DNA of 64,000 nucleotides from positions 186,001 to 250,000 of the forward strand of contig NZ_QMEW01000001.1 of the NCBI RefSeq assembly GCF_003284965.1, read 5' to 3'. The notes under the pieces are model-generated. The model was not told the origin of the DNA and ran no database searches. It saw only the letters and a program-made list of their open reading frames with translations. This DNA is from Mycolicibacterium sp. GF69. GTDB lineage: Bacteria > Actinomycetota > Actinomycetes > Mycobacteriales > Mycobacteriaceae. Within the stretch, counting starts at the first letter, position 1. Each line of letters opens with the position of its first letter. The translations under genes and the position numbers were made by a program. Below, in pieces: positions 34,181 to 43,050 of the stretch.

Positions 34181-35455
34181 ATGGAGGACGTGACCACCCA
34201 CCACGTGCCGATACATGCCGCCGGAAGCAGTCCGCGGCAACGTACGTTCACGCAGTCGTCCAAGCTGCAGGACGTCCTGTATGAGATCCGCGGACCGGTG
34301 CACGAGCACGCCTCACGCCTGGAGGCAGAAGGCCATCGCATCCTCAAGCTGAACATCGGCAACCCGGCGCCGTTCGGATTCGAGGCGCCGGACGTGATCA
34401 TGCGCGACATCATCCAGGCGTTGCCCTACGCCCAGGGCTACTCCGACTCCAAGGGCATCATGCCGGCCCGGCGCGCGGTGTTCACCCGTTACGAACTCGT
34501 CGAAGACTTTCCGAGGTTCGACGTCGAGGACGTGTATCTGGGTAACGGCGCCTCGGAGCTGATCCAGATGACATTGCAGGCACTGCTCGACAACGGCGAC
34601 CAGGTACTCATCCCGGCCCCGGACTATCCGTTGTGGACCGCGTGCACCTCGTTGGCGGGCGGCACCCCGGTGCACTATCTGTGCGACGAGACGCAGGGGT
34701 GGATGCCCGACATCGCCGACCTGGAATCAAAGATCACCGACCGCACGAAAGCGATCGTGGTGATCAACCCGAACAATCCGACCGGGACGGTCTACAGCCG
34801 TGAAATCCTCACGCAGATAGCTGATTTGGCGCGCAAGCACGAACTGATGCTGCTTGCCGACGAGATTTACGACAAGATCCTCTACGACGACGCCGAGCAC
34901 ATCGCGATGGCCTCCGTGGCGCCCGACGTGCTGACCCTGACCTTCAACGGCCTGTCGAAGGCCTATCGGGTGGCCGGATACCGATCGGGCTGGCTGGTGA
35001 TCACCGGGCCGAAGGAGAACGCCGGCAGCTTCATCGAGGGCATCAGCCTGCTCGCGAATATGCGGCTGTGCCCGAATGTGCCTGCGCAGCACGCGATTCA
35101 GGTCGCACTGGGCGGATACCAGAGCATCGACGACCTGGTGCTGCCCGGGGGGCGGCTGCTGGAACAGCGTGACGTGGCCTGGCAGATGCTCAACGAGATT
35201 CCCGGCGTCTCGTGTGTGAAACCTCAAGGCGCGCTGTACGCGTTCCCGCGTCTGGACCCCGAGGTCTACGACATCGTCGACGACGAGCAGTTGGTTCTGG
35301 ACCTGCTTCTGCAGGAGAAGATCCTCGTCACCCAGGGCACGGGGTTCAACTGGCCGACACCGGATCACCTGCGCATCGTGACGCTGCCGTGGGCCCGCGA
35401 TCTGGCCAACGCCATCGAACGGCTGGGCAACTTCCTGGTCAGCTACCGGCAGTAG
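34181..35455 (+). CDS. aspC: Alanine/aspartate aminotransferase, fold type I (AspC, Rv0337c-like)
   Basis: This 424-residue PLP enzyme has LNIGNPAPFGF, GNGASELIQMTLQALLDNGD, NPNNPTGTVYSRE and DEIYDKILYD. The PLP lysine is Lys260 in LSKAYRVAGYRSGW. It resembles the AlaA/YfbQ group that makes alanine from pyruvate and glutamate, although the mycobacterial homologue is annotated AspC. It is cytosolic. It follows etfD by 46 bases on the same strand, as in M. tuberculosis, so co-transcription is likely. Confidence 0.92.
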   Translation: MEDVTTHHVPIHAAGSSPRQRTFTQSSKLQDVLYEIRGPVHEHASRLEAEGHRILKLNIGNPAPFGFEAPDVIMRDIIQALPYAQGYSDSKGIMPARRAVFTRYELVEDFPRFDVEDVYLGNGASELIQMTLQALLDNGDQVLIPAPDYPLWTACTSLAGGTPVHYLCDETQGWMPDIADLESKITDRTKAIVVINPNNPTGTVYSREILTQIADLARKHELMLLADEIYDKILYDDAEHIAMASVAPDVLTLTFNGLSKAYRVAGYRSGWLVITGPKENAGSFIEGISLLANMRLCPNVPAQHAIQVALGGYQSIDDLVLPGGRLLEQRDVAWQMLNEIPGVSCVKPQGALYAFPRLDPEVYDIVDDEQLVLDLLLQEKILVTQGTGFNWPTPDHLRIVTLPWARDLANAIERLGNFLVSYRQ

Positions 35456-35467
35456 CGCATCCTCGAC

Positions 35468-35524
35468 GAGCGCTCATCCCGGTACGGAATCCGGCCACCG
35501 AACCGTACGTAGGTGAGCGCTCAT
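35468..35524 (+). promoter_or_regulatory. Two GAGCGCTCATC palindromic sites between aspC and the YibE gene
   Basis: CGAGCGCTCATC starts at 35468 and TGAGCGCTCATC at 35515, 47 bases apart. The second contains the perfect 10-base palindrome TGAGCGCTCA. Between them GTACGG and CCGTAC form a further inverted repeat. The second copy ends about 20 bases before the GTG of the YibE gene, where a repressor would act. The regulator is unknown. Confidence 0.5.
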
Positions 35525-35546
35525 CGGGTCCCTCTACCCTGACCGG

Positions 35547-36800
35547 GTGACGCACTCACACGGACACTCCCATTCCTTGACGGGTCCGGCGCCGCTGGGG
35601 CCCATCGCCGCTAAGGTCGTCGTCGGCTTGTTGATCGCGATCGGTGTGCTCGTCTTGTCGGGGGCGGTGTGGTTGTGGCCGAGTGAGCAGAAGGTCGACA
35701 TCCCGCTGCCGTTCCAGAACGCCGAAGGCGGCGCTGTCACGACCGAATCGGGTCAGGTGGTGTCCACTAGTGCTGCCGTCTGCGGCGGACCGGCCGTAGG
35801 CGCGGTGCTGACGGCCGAACCGGTACCGGCTGTGGGTGAGGCGGCCAACTGCGTGCACTCGCTCATCGCGATCGACTCCGGCCCGAACGAGGGCGCCAAG
35901 ACCCTCCTGCAATTCAGCGGCGGGGCGGGTCAACCCCAGCTTGCCGTCGGTGACCATATCCGGATCACCCGCCAGGTCGACCCGACCGGCACTACGACCT
36001 ACTCGTTCTACGACTACGAACGGACGTGGCCGCTGACGGCGCTCGCCGCCGCGTTCGCGGTGGTGGTGGTCGCGGTCGCCGGATGGCGCGGGTTGCGCGC
36101 GCTCATCGGCATCGTGGTCGCATTCCTGGTGCTCGTCGTGTTCATGCTCCCGGCGCTGCGCGACGGCGGCGCCGCCATACCCGTCGCGTTGGTGGCCTCA
36201 GCGCTGATCCTTTATGCGGTCATCTACTTGGCGCACGGCGTGAGCCTACGGACAAGCGCGGCGTTGCTCGGGACGCTGACCTCGCTGCTGTTGGCGGCGG
36301 TGCTGTCCTGGGGCGCAATCGAATTAGCCCACCTCACCGGCCTTTCCGAGGAAGAGAACAATGCGGTCGCGACCTACCTGGGCAACGTGTCGATCACCGG
36401 CCTGCTGCTGGCCGGATTCATCATCGGCTCCCTCGGTGTGCTCAACGACGTCACAGTCACGCAGGCGTCCACGGTGTTCGAGCTGGCCGAATTGGAGGGC
36501 AGCTCACGGCGGGCGATCTACGTGGGTGCGATGCGAGTGGGCCGCGATCACATCGCGAGCACGGTCTACACGCTGGTGTTGGCGTACGCGGGCAGCGCGC
36601 TGCCATTGCTGCTGCTGTTCAGCGTGGCGAACCGCGCCCTGGGCGATGTGCTCACCAGCGAGAGTGTGGCCATCGAGATCGCCCGCTCGGCGGTGGGGGG
36701 CATCGCGTTGGCCTTGTCGGTGCCGCTGACGACCGGTATCGCCGCAGTGCTGGCGACGCCGCGGCGCGTCGGTGGCCGGGCGGGTGGCCGGGCGGCCTAG
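35547..36800 (+). CDS. YibE/F family polytopic membrane protein
   Basis: This 417-residue protein has a His-rich cytosolic start (MTHSHGHSHS), one membrane helix near 30-50, an outside domain of about 110 residues, and then about seven helices. The YibE/F signature region includes TGLSEEENNAVATYLGNVSITGLLLAGFIIGSLGVLNDVT. Some family members are linked to transport or drug efflux, but no substrate is established. The His-rich end may bind divalent metal, an inference. The start is GTG at 35547. Its last 4 bases overlap the end of the convergent gene. Confidence 0.88.
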   Translation: MTHSHGHSHSLTGPAPLGPIAAKVVVGLLIAIGVLVLSGAVWLWPSEQKVDIPLPFQNAEGGAVTTESGQVVSTSAAVCGGPAVGAVLTAEPVPAVGEAANCVHSLIAIDSGPNEGAKTLLQFSGGAGQPQLAVGDHIRITRQVDPTGTTTYSFYDYERTWPLTALAAAFAVVVVAVAGWRGLRALIGIVVAFLVLVVFMLPALRDGGAAIPVALVASALILYAVIYLAHGVSLRTSAALLGTLTSLLLAAVLSWGAIELAHLTGLSEEENNAVATYLGNVSITGLLLAGFIIGSLGVLNDVTVTQASTVFELAELEGSSRRAIYVGAMRVGRDHIASTVYTLVLAYAGSALPLLLLFSVANRALGDVLTSESVAIEIARSAVGGIALALSVPLTTGIAAVLATPRRVGGRAGGRAA

Positions 36801-37540
36801 AAGCGGGTGCGCTCCAGCCACGCGTCCCAGACCGCAGTATCGCCGAACACCTCTACGCCCGGGTCAGCAACCGTGCGACGACCGGTCAGCGCCAGCAGCA
36901 GTTCGGTGGCGGTGCCCCGCAGGGCTACGTCGGCCTTGATGTGGTTGTGCGTCCACCCGACGCCCTCCTCGTCGTGCACGATGGTCCACTCACCGGTCGG
37001 CCCCAATCCGTCGTCGGTGGCGTGCAGGTGGATGCTGCGTCCGCGGTCCAGCGCTGGATGTGCACTGTTGGCGCCCATCAACTCGATCCATTCGCTGATC
37101 GCGTCGGCGGCGAGGTCGACCGGCGGTGCGAAGTCGACTCCGAGAGTCAGCGCCGCGTCCGCATGGTGCACGGAGACCTCGTGCAGCCGCCGACGGATCC
37201 ACCAGCCCGCGGGCCGCGGGCCGCGAAACGTCCACACCCGGGTGGCCGCGCCGACCCGGTCGACGGCGTCGATCACCAGGCGCGCCCCGTCGTTGAGCCA
37301 GTCGGCCGCACCGTCGACGTCGTCGGGCGGTTTACCGCCACGGACGTCGCGTGGATCCAGCGCGGACATTCGGCGCTCGGCGATGATCTGAGCGGCCCAC
37401 CGGTTTCCGCGACCGACGTGGCGGAACAGGTGTTTGAGCGTCCAGCCGGGACAGGTCGGCACCGGTGTCGAGGGGTCTGCACTGCGGATCAGTTCCCCGA
37501 AGGTTCGGGTCTGGTCGAGCAGCGCGGCTCGGAAATCCAC
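36797..37540 (-). CDS. Maleylpyruvate isomerase / mycothiol-dependent DinB-like family protein
   Basis: This protein of about 247 residues has the MDMPI_N pattern: VPTCPGWTLKHLFRHVGRGNRWAA near the N-terminus and RRRLHEVSVHHADAALTLG mid-chain. The spaced His residues form a metal site. Members act as mycothiol-dependent isomerases or transferases; the reaction here is unknown. I prefer the GTG at 37540 (protein begins MDFRAALLDQ) to the TTG at 37558. Convergent 4-base overlap with the YibE gene. It lies 71 bases downstream of the P450. Confidence 0.82.
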   Translation of the reverse strand: MDFRAALLDQTRTFGELIRSADPSTPVPTCPGWTLKHLFRHVGRGNRWAAQIIAERRMSALDPRDVRGGKPPDDVDGAADWLNDGARLVIDAVDRVGAATRVWTFRGPRPAGWWIRRRLHEVSVHHADAALTLGVDFAPPVDLAADAISEWIELMGANSAHPALDRGRSIHLHATDDGLGPTGEWTIVHDEEGVGWTHNHIKADVALRGTATELLLALTGRRTVADPGVEVFGDTAVWDAWLERTRF

Positions 37541-37611
37541 GCCCCCGAACGTACTCAATACGCAGCGCGAAAACCCGATAATCCGATCTGGTGCTCAGGT
37601 GTCGAGGCGGG

Positions 37612-38958
37612 TCAGGACGGGGAGCCGACTGGGGCGCGGGCCGTGCCCAGTGCGACTGGCAGTGACGCCCAGCCCCGCAGTACCCGCGTTTCGCGCCGGC
37701 TGCCATCCCCGGCCAGTCGAGCGTCCGGGAAGCGCTCGAAGAACGCCCGCAGTCCGACCTCGCCCTCGGCACGGGCCAGGGCCGCTCCCAGGCAGAAGTG
37801 TCTGCCACCGGAGAACGACAGATGCCTGCCCGCGTTCTCGCGCTCGAGGTCGAAGCGATGCGGGTCGTCGAACACCTTGGGGTCGCGGTTGGCGCCGGCG
37901 ATGTAGATGAGCACGGCCTTCCCCCGGGGGATCAGGTGGCCCGCGATCTGCGTGTCCTTCGTGGCCCTGCGTGCGGTCAGCTGCACCGGCGGGTCGAGTC
38001 GAAGGATCTCCTCGACGGCGGTGGGCCACAAATCGGGGCGCCGCGCCAGCGTCTCGAGGTGCTGCGGATGATCGATCAGCATCCGGATGCCGTTGCCCAG
38101 CAGGTTGACCGTCGTCTCGAAGCCGGCCGCCAACACCAGACCCGCCGTGGCCATGAGCTCCCGCTGGTTGAGCCGAGCGCCTTCGTCAGACGCCGCGATC
38201 AACTGGCTCATCAGGTCGTCACCCGGGTTGCGCCGCAGCGATTCGAGGTGTGCGGACAGCCAGTCGTTGAATCCCACGACGCTGCGGTAGACGGTACGGT
38301 ACTGCGGCCAGGTCAGCCCGATGTCGAGGCTGGCCGCACCGCGTTCGCCGAATTCCAGCACACGGGCCCTGTCCTCGTCGGGCACGCCGAGGATGTCGCC
38401 GATCACCGCGACCGGCAGTTGGGCGCAGTAGCGGTCGACGACGTCGACGGTGCCGGCGGTGGCGAGTTCGTCGAGCAGCGATTCGGCGGTCTCCTGAACC
38501 CGATCCCGCAGCGCCGCAACGGCTCTGGGGGTGAAAACCGACGACACCAGTTTGCGGTAGCGGGTGTGCTCGGGTGGTTCCACCGCCAGCATCGACGGCG
38601 GTTCCAGTGGGTAGAGCAGGTCGGTCTTGGCGCGGTTCGCGACCCACTGCACCGGCTTGGGCAGGTTCGATCCGGTCGGCAGGACCTCGAAATCCTCGGA
38701 ACGCAGCAGATCGTTGCCGATCTCGTGGTCGACCGTGAGGTGCACGACCGCGGCTTCGACGATCGGTCCCCGCGCGCGCAGGTCCTCGGTGAACGTGACC
38801 GGGTCAATGCGCACGGTCGGATCGGCGATCATCCGGCCCTGCGGATCGCCGCGGCGGGCGAGCAGCTTCGAGGCACCGCGCACGAACCCGTGCACTGCAA
38901 GCCAGCGGATCCGGTGACGGATCGGGCCACCGCGCCGAGCCGGGCGAATCGCTTCCAC
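37612..38958 (-). CDS. Cytochrome P450
   Basis: This 448-residue P450 has the I-helix AGFETT (Glu where Asp is more usual), the K-helix EEILRLDPP and the heme-binding FSGGRHFCLG with Cys at about 389. A proline- and arginine-rich N-terminus without a membrane anchor indicates a soluble enzyme using ferredoxin partners encoded elsewhere. It hydroxylates an unknown hydrophobic substrate. The GTG at 38958 starts 10 bases after the udgA stop; a TTG at 39000 would overlap udgA. Tight spacing suggests co-transcription with udgA. The exact CYP family cannot be assigned by eye. Confidence 0.92.
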   Translation of the reverse strand: MEAIRPARRGGPIRHRIRWLAVHGFVRGASKLLARRGDPQGRMIADPTVRIDPVTFTEDLRARGPIVEAAVVHLTVDHEIGNDLLRSEDFEVLPTGSNLPKPVQWVANRAKTDLLYPLEPPSMLAVEPPEHTRYRKLVSSVFTPRAVAALRDRVQETAESLLDELATAGTVDVVDRYCAQLPVAVIGDILGVPDEDRARVLEFGERGAASLDIGLTWPQYRTVYRSVVGFNDWLSAHLESLRRNPGDDLMSQLIAASDEGARLNQRELMATAGLVLAAGFETTVNLLGNGIRMLIDHPQHLETLARRPDLWPTAVEEILRLDPPVQLTARRATKDTQIAGHLIPRGKAVLIYIAGANRDPKVFDDPHRFDLERENAGRHLSFSGGRHFCLGAALARAEGEVGLRAFFERFPDARLAGDGSRRETRVLRGWASLPVALGTARAPVGSPS

Positions 38959-38968
38959 CCGCCCGAGC

Positions 38969-40306
38969 CTACCGACTCGGCGAGGTTGCGCTCCTGCCAA
39001 GGCAGTGCACCTGCCAGCCGGCTCCTGCCCACCGGTTCACGTCGAGGCAGTTACGGCCGTCGACAACGACTTTGGCACGCACGGTGCCGGCCAGGTCGAC
39101 GGGATCCAACTCGACGAACTCACGCCACTCGGTGAGGACGAGGACCGCGTCGGCGCGCTGGCACGCTTCGGCGACCGACGTCGCGTAGGACAGCGTCGGA
39201 AACGCTCGCTGTGAGTTTTCCATCGCCTTCGGGTCGTAGACGTTGACGGTGGCGCCGTTGAGCTGCAGCATGCCCGCAACCGTGAGCGCGGGGGAATCGC
39301 GCACGTCGTCGGACTCCGGTTTGAACGCGGCACCGAGCACGGCGACGTTCGCGCCGAGCAGCGACCCGCCACAGGCTGTGGTCGCGAGTTCGACCATCCT
39401 GGTGCGACGACGCATGTTGATGCTGTCCACCTCACGCAGGAACGTCAGGGCGTGGTTGGCGCCCAGTTCGCCGGCGCGCGCCATGAACGCGCGAATGTCC
39501 TTAGGCAGGCAGCCGCCACCGAAACCCAGCCCGGCGTTGAGGAATCGGCGTCCTATCCGCGAGTCGTAACCCAACGCATCGGCCAAAAGCGTGACATCGG
39601 CGCCGACGGCCTCGCACACCTCCGAGATCGCGTTGATGAACGAGATCTTGGTGGCCAGGAACGCGTTCGCCGACACCTTGACCAGTTCGGCGGTCTGCAG
39701 ATCGGTGGTCAGCAGCGGCACCCGCTGCGCCAGCAGTGGCGCGTACAGCTCCCGGACGGTCGACTCGGCGATGACCGAATCCTGTTGCACCCCAAGCACG
39801 ATACGGTCCGGGTGAAGCGTGTCGTGCACGGCGAAGCCCTCGCGCAGGAACTCCGGGTTCCAGGCGATCTCGACGTCCACCCCCGCCGGCGCGATCGCAC
39901 GGGCCCGGTCGCCGAGTTCGGCGGCGGTCCCCACCGGCACCGTCGATTTGCCGACGATGACCGCCGACCGTCGCAGTCGGGGCACCAACGTATCGATCAC
40001 CGCGTGCACGTGACGCAGGTCCGCGCCGTACTCCCCTTTCTTCTGCGGCGTCCCGACCCCGAGGAAGTGCAGATCGGCGAACTCGGCGGCGGCGTCGTAG
40101 TCGGTGGTGAACGCCAGCCGGCCCGCGGCGAGGTTGTCGCTGAGCAGCTTTCGCAAGCCGGGCTCGTAGAAGGGGATCTCACCAGAGGCGAGCTTGGCCA
40201 CCTTACCCGCGTCGATGTCGACGCCGAGCACCTCATGACCGAGCTCGGCCATCCCCGCGGCATGAGTGGCTCCCAGGTATCCCGTACCGAAGACGGTGCA
40301 GCGCAT
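38969..40306 (-). CDS. udgA: UDP-glucose 6-dehydrogenase
   Basis: This 445-residue enzyme oxidises UDP-glucose to UDP-glucuronate with two NAD. The N-terminal Rossmann motif is VFGTGYLGATHAAGMAELGH. The central helix leads to the catalytic GFGGGCLPKD with Cys266, and the C-terminal domain has LGAAFKPESDDVRDSP. It matches Rv0322 (udgA) and keeps the synteny with dcd. It supplies glucuronic acid for cell-surface polysaccharide or glycolipid. Upstream on the same strand is the actin-fold-like membrane protein, 74 bases away; downstream is the P450. Confidence 0.95.
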   Translation of the reverse strand: MRCTVFGTGYLGATHAAGMAELGHEVLGVDIDAGKVAKLASGEIPFYEPGLRKLLSDNLAAGRLAFTTDYDAAAEFADLHFLGVGTPQKKGEYGADLRHVHAVIDTLVPRLRRSAVIVGKSTVPVGTAAELGDRARAIAPAGVDVEIAWNPEFLREGFAVHDTLHPDRIVLGVQQDSVIAESTVRELYAPLLAQRVPLLTTDLQTAELVKVSANAFLATKISFINAISEVCEAVGADVTLLADALGYDSRIGRRFLNAGLGFGGGCLPKDIRAFMARAGELGANHALTFLREVDSINMRRRTRMVELATTACGGSLLGANVAVLGAAFKPESDDVRDSPALTVAGMLQLNGATVNVYDPKAMENSQRAFPTLSYATSVAEACQRADAVLVLTEWREFVELDPVDLAGTVRAKVVVDGRNCLDVNRWAGAGWQVHCLGRSATSPSR

Positions 40307-40380
40307 ACGAACTTGATATGCAGCTCCGATGAGCTAACCGCTACGTGACACTGAGCGGTGAGCCAACGGCAGGTTAACGG

Positions 40381-41964
40381 CTAGCTGCAGAACACCAGGA
40401 AGCAGTTCGACCCGCCGCCGCGGCCGGACGAGCCGCCCGGCCCCCGGGACGATCCGCTGTCACTGGAACCGCCCGAGCCGCTGCCCGGATACCGTCCCGA
40501 CCCGCTGCCGGGATAACGGCCGGAGTTACCGGACCCGTTTTCCCACGAGGGCACCTGGCTTCGGGGAAACTCCGGTTCTTCGGGTTCGTCCTGCCACGGC
40601 GGAGTCCACGTCGGCAGCTTCGGCGGGTTCCACCTCGGCGGGTTCCACGGCTTCTGCGGCCGCGGGTAGTACTGCGGCGGTGTCACCACCGGCGGCACCC
40701 ATACCGGAACCGGAATCGGGGCCGGGGCCACCGGCGCAGGGGCCACGGGGGCGGGAGCCGGCGGCGGTGCGGCCGGCGCGGGAGCCGGCGGAGGCGCCTG
40801 CGGTGGCGGGGCGGGCGCTTCGACGTACACGGTCCGCGGCGGCGCCTGCGGCGCAGGCTGTTCCTGGACGACCGGCACCGGCGCCTTGATGGTTTCCGCC
40901 ACCGGTGGAGGCGCCTGGACGGGCTGCGCCTGTTGGGCGGGCGGAGGCGGCGGCGCGGGCGCGACAGTGCTCGGCACAATGGCGCTCTCACCGGGGCTCG
41001 GGCGCTGATCGGCGGTCGGGCGGATACTCACCGCGAGCGAGATCACCAGCGCCACAACGCCTACCACGAAGATCGACGTGAGCGCGCTACCGACGAGCAG
41101 GAACGGCTTGCGGTCCTCGTTGCCGACAGGCGTCAGATCGGTCCGTGCCGCGTAGTCGTCGACGTTGGCGCCGTCACCGCCGGATGGCGCGAGTTGGGTT
41201 TCGGCTGCGGCCAGTCCGGCGTACACCGAGCCCGCGGTGGTGCCGTCGGGGTCCTGCGAGTAGGCGAGCCCGACCGTGGACGCCTCGAACGCGGGTGCAT
41301 TGGCCGCTGCGAGTGCCGCACCGCGGGCCAGCGCCATCGCGGGCTCATCGGGTGCATGCACCGGCAGGCGCACCAGATCTGCGAGATGGCTCTTCACCGA
41401 ACTGACGTCGACGCCCGAGCCGACCACGAACATGCCCTGCGGCGGTTCGGCCTGGGCATCGACGGCCGCGGCCATGTCGGCCAGCACCGCCATCGCGTCC
41501 TGGCTGTGCAGGCTGCTGCTGAGGACCTTGACCACCGACCCGTCGTCGGTCTGCACGACCGACAGCGTGGCCGCGTCGCGGTCGATGAACAGCAGCGCAG
41601 TGGTGTCGTAGCCGACCGCCCGGCCGACTGCTTGTGCGAGTGCCGCCGCGGCGTGCCCGTCGGAGACCAGCATGACGTCGTCGATGCCGCGGGCGGCCAG
41701 CGCATCGCGTAGTTGCGACGCCTCGGCGTGGTCGCTCCAGGTGACGCCGATGGCCTTGAGGTCGTGCCCGCCCTCGGCTGCGCTCTCCTTGGTGCCGAGC
41801 ACCGCGTCTATCACCTGAGCGGCGGCACCCGAGGTTGCCGAACGTTCGCTACCGCTGACGTCGAAGACATCGTGATCAACGGTCGTCCCGTCGGCCTTCT
41901 CCCCTTCGACCAGCACCATGCGGACCGTCGTAGGTGTCATCGACACACCCAGTACGATGTCCAC
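40381..41964 (-). CDS. Membrane-anchored DUF7159-like protein with Pro-rich and Gly/Ser-rich tail
   Basis: This 527-residue protein begins MDIVLGVSMTPTTVRMVLVEG, like the first strand and loop of an actin-fold ATPase. A domain of about 280 residues is followed by one membrane helix at about 291-312 and an outside tail of some 210 residues. The tail is Pro/Ala rich, then Trp-Pro rich, then carries RYPGSGSG repeats and ends NCFLVFCS with two Cys. The N-domain matches the protein at 51316. I recall this family as DUF7159; the label should be checked. The GTG at 41962-41964 follows GGAGGGGCA, which decides the start. Function is unknown. Confidence 0.8.
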   Translation of the reverse strand: MDIVLGVSMTPTTVRMVLVEGEKADGTTVDHDVFDVSGSERSATSGAAAQVIDAVLGTKESAAEGGHDLKAIGVTWSDHAEASQLRDALAARGIDDVMLVSDGHAAAALAQAVGRAVGYDTTALLFIDRDAATLSVVQTDDGSVVKVLSSSLHSQDAMAVLADMAAAVDAQAEPPQGMFVVGSGVDVSSVKSHLADLVRLPVHAPDEPAMALARGAALAAANAPAFEASTVGLAYSQDPDGTTAGSVYAGLAAAETQLAPSGGDGANVDDYAARTDLTPVGNEDRKPFLLVGSALTSIFVVGVVALVISLAVSIRPTADQRPSPGESAIVPSTVAPAPPPPPAQQAQPVQAPPPVAETIKAPVPVVQEQPAPQAPPRTVYVEAPAPPPQAPPPAPAPAAPPPAPAPVAPAPVAPAPIPVPVWVPPVVTPPQYYPRPQKPWNPPRWNPPKLPTWTPPWQDEPEEPEFPRSQVPSWENGSGNSGRYPGSGSGRYPGSGSGGSSDSGSSRGPGGSSGRGGGSNCFLVFCS

Positions 41965-42245
41965 TGCCCCTCCAAAAACATTTGCTACGTTGCCTGGGCC
42001 GCCGATCCGGCAACTCACCCGCACAAGTCGGCGACTAGTAGTTCATCGCCTTGAGCGGCAGAGGTGTTACGCCGCTGCCGCTATTTGCTGGGGTTGGCGC
42101 TGCCGACGCCGGTATCTCGACACTACTCGCGTCGACGACCGAAAGCGCCCGAGCGTTCGATCGTCACCAAGCCTCATGTTGACGCTGCGCCCACGGCGCG
42201 GTATTTCGTGCTCGAAGCGCCCTCAGCGCAGCGTCAACTGGACTA

Positions 42246-42818
42246 TCAACTGGACTTTATGAAGTTCTGATACGAGCGCGACGGCGTCGGCCCGCGCTGG
42301 CCCTGGTACTTCGAGCCGGCCCGCGCGCTGCCATACGGGTGCTCGGCAGGGCTGGTCAGCCGCAGCAGGCACAGCTGGCCGATCTTCATGCCGGGCCACA
42401 GCGTGATCGGCAGGTTGGCCACGTTCGACAACTCGAGCGTGATGTGACCGGAGAATCCCGGGTCGATGAAACCCGCGGTCGAGTGCGTCAGCAGCCCGAG
42501 ACGGCCCAGCGACGACTTGCCCTCCAACCGGCCGGCGAGGTCGTCGGGCAGCGTGCACAGCTCCAGCGTCGAGCCGAGCACGAACTCACCGGGATGGAGC
42601 ACGAAGGGCTCCCCCGGCCCAGGCTGCACGAGGGTGGTGAGCTCGTCCTGCTGTCTGGCCGGGTCGATGTGCGTATAGCGCGTGTTGTTGAAGACCCGGA
42701 ACAGGTTGTCGAGCCGGACGTCGATGCTGGACGGCTGGACCAGGGTGTCGTCGAACGGATCGAGGCCCAGTCGCTCGGCGGCGATCTCGGCGCGGATGTC
42801 GCGGTCGGAGAGCAGCAC
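42246..42818 (-). CDS. dcd: dCTP deaminase (bifunctional dCTP deaminase/dUTPase type)
   Basis: This 190-residue enzyme matches Rv0321. It shows [29 protein letters not shown], the trimer-fold [12 protein letters not shown] with the Ser/Arg active-site set, [17 protein letters not shown] and a C-terminal [12 protein letters not shown] lid. Mycobacterial Dcd converts dCTP to dUMP, feeding thymidylate synthesis. The GTG at 42816-42818 is the start. It is divergent from tRNA-Gly and followed, after a 281-base gap with no recognisable feature, by the DUF7159-like gene. Confidence 0.96.
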   Translation of the reverse strand: MLLSDRDIRAEIAAERLGLDPFDDTLVQPSSIDVRLDNLFRVFNNTRYTHIDPARQQDELTTLVQPGPGEPFVLHPGEFVLGSTLELCTLPDDLAGRLEGKSSLGRLGLLTHSTAGFIDPGFSGHITLELSNVANLPITLWPGMKIGQLCLLRLTSPAEHPYGSARAGSKYQGQRGPTPSRSYQNFIKSS

Positions 42819-42863
42819 GCGACGAGCGTAGCCGCTCGGATGCTAGCCTTCGTGCTCGAACAG

Positions 42864-42937
42864 GCCGGTGTAGTTCAATGGCAGAACATCAGCTTCCCAA
42901 GCTGAGAGCGCGGGTTCGATTCCCGTCACCGGCTCCA
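42864..42937 (+). tRNA. tRNA-Gly, anticodon CCC
   Basis: The acceptor stem GCCGGTG (42864-42870) pairs fully with CACCGGC (42927-42933), followed by T and an encoded CCA to 42937. The anticodon stem TCAGC/GCTGA encloses the loop TTCCCAA, giving anticodon CCC (reads GGG). The T arm has GGTTCGATTCC. Its 3' end and flank are repeated at 45184-45229, marking an integration site. Confidence 0.95.
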
Positions 42938-42958
42938 CGATGAATCGTCCAGCGGCGC
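42913..42958 (+). repeat. Left copy (attL-like) of tRNA-Gly 3'-end repeat
   Basis: These 46 bases, from the T arm through CCA to 21 bases past the gene, match 45184-45229 with two mismatches (at 42917 and 42930). The intact tRNA is on this side. The repeat is the signature of integration at a tRNA 3' end. Confidence 0.88.
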
Positions 42959-43050
42959 GCGGTCCCGTATCGGTTCCGTAGACAACGGCGCCCCCAACGA
43001 TGTGCCCGTTTCGGGCACGCGGCCACATGCCCAACAGCAACACTGAAGGC

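Noticed and set aside
36026..37906. Rightward 626-codon frame
   Set aside because: It runs out of frame through YibE and antisense to the neighbouring genes; a shadow of GC-rich codon bias.
37798..39135. Rightward 445-codon frame over the P450 and udgA junction
   Set aside because: Antisense to two clear enzymes with intact motifs; no ribosome site or recognisable protein.
41965..42245. Small rightward frames between the DUF7159-like gene and dcd
   Set aside because: Short, without ribosome sites or family resemblance; treated as intergenic.
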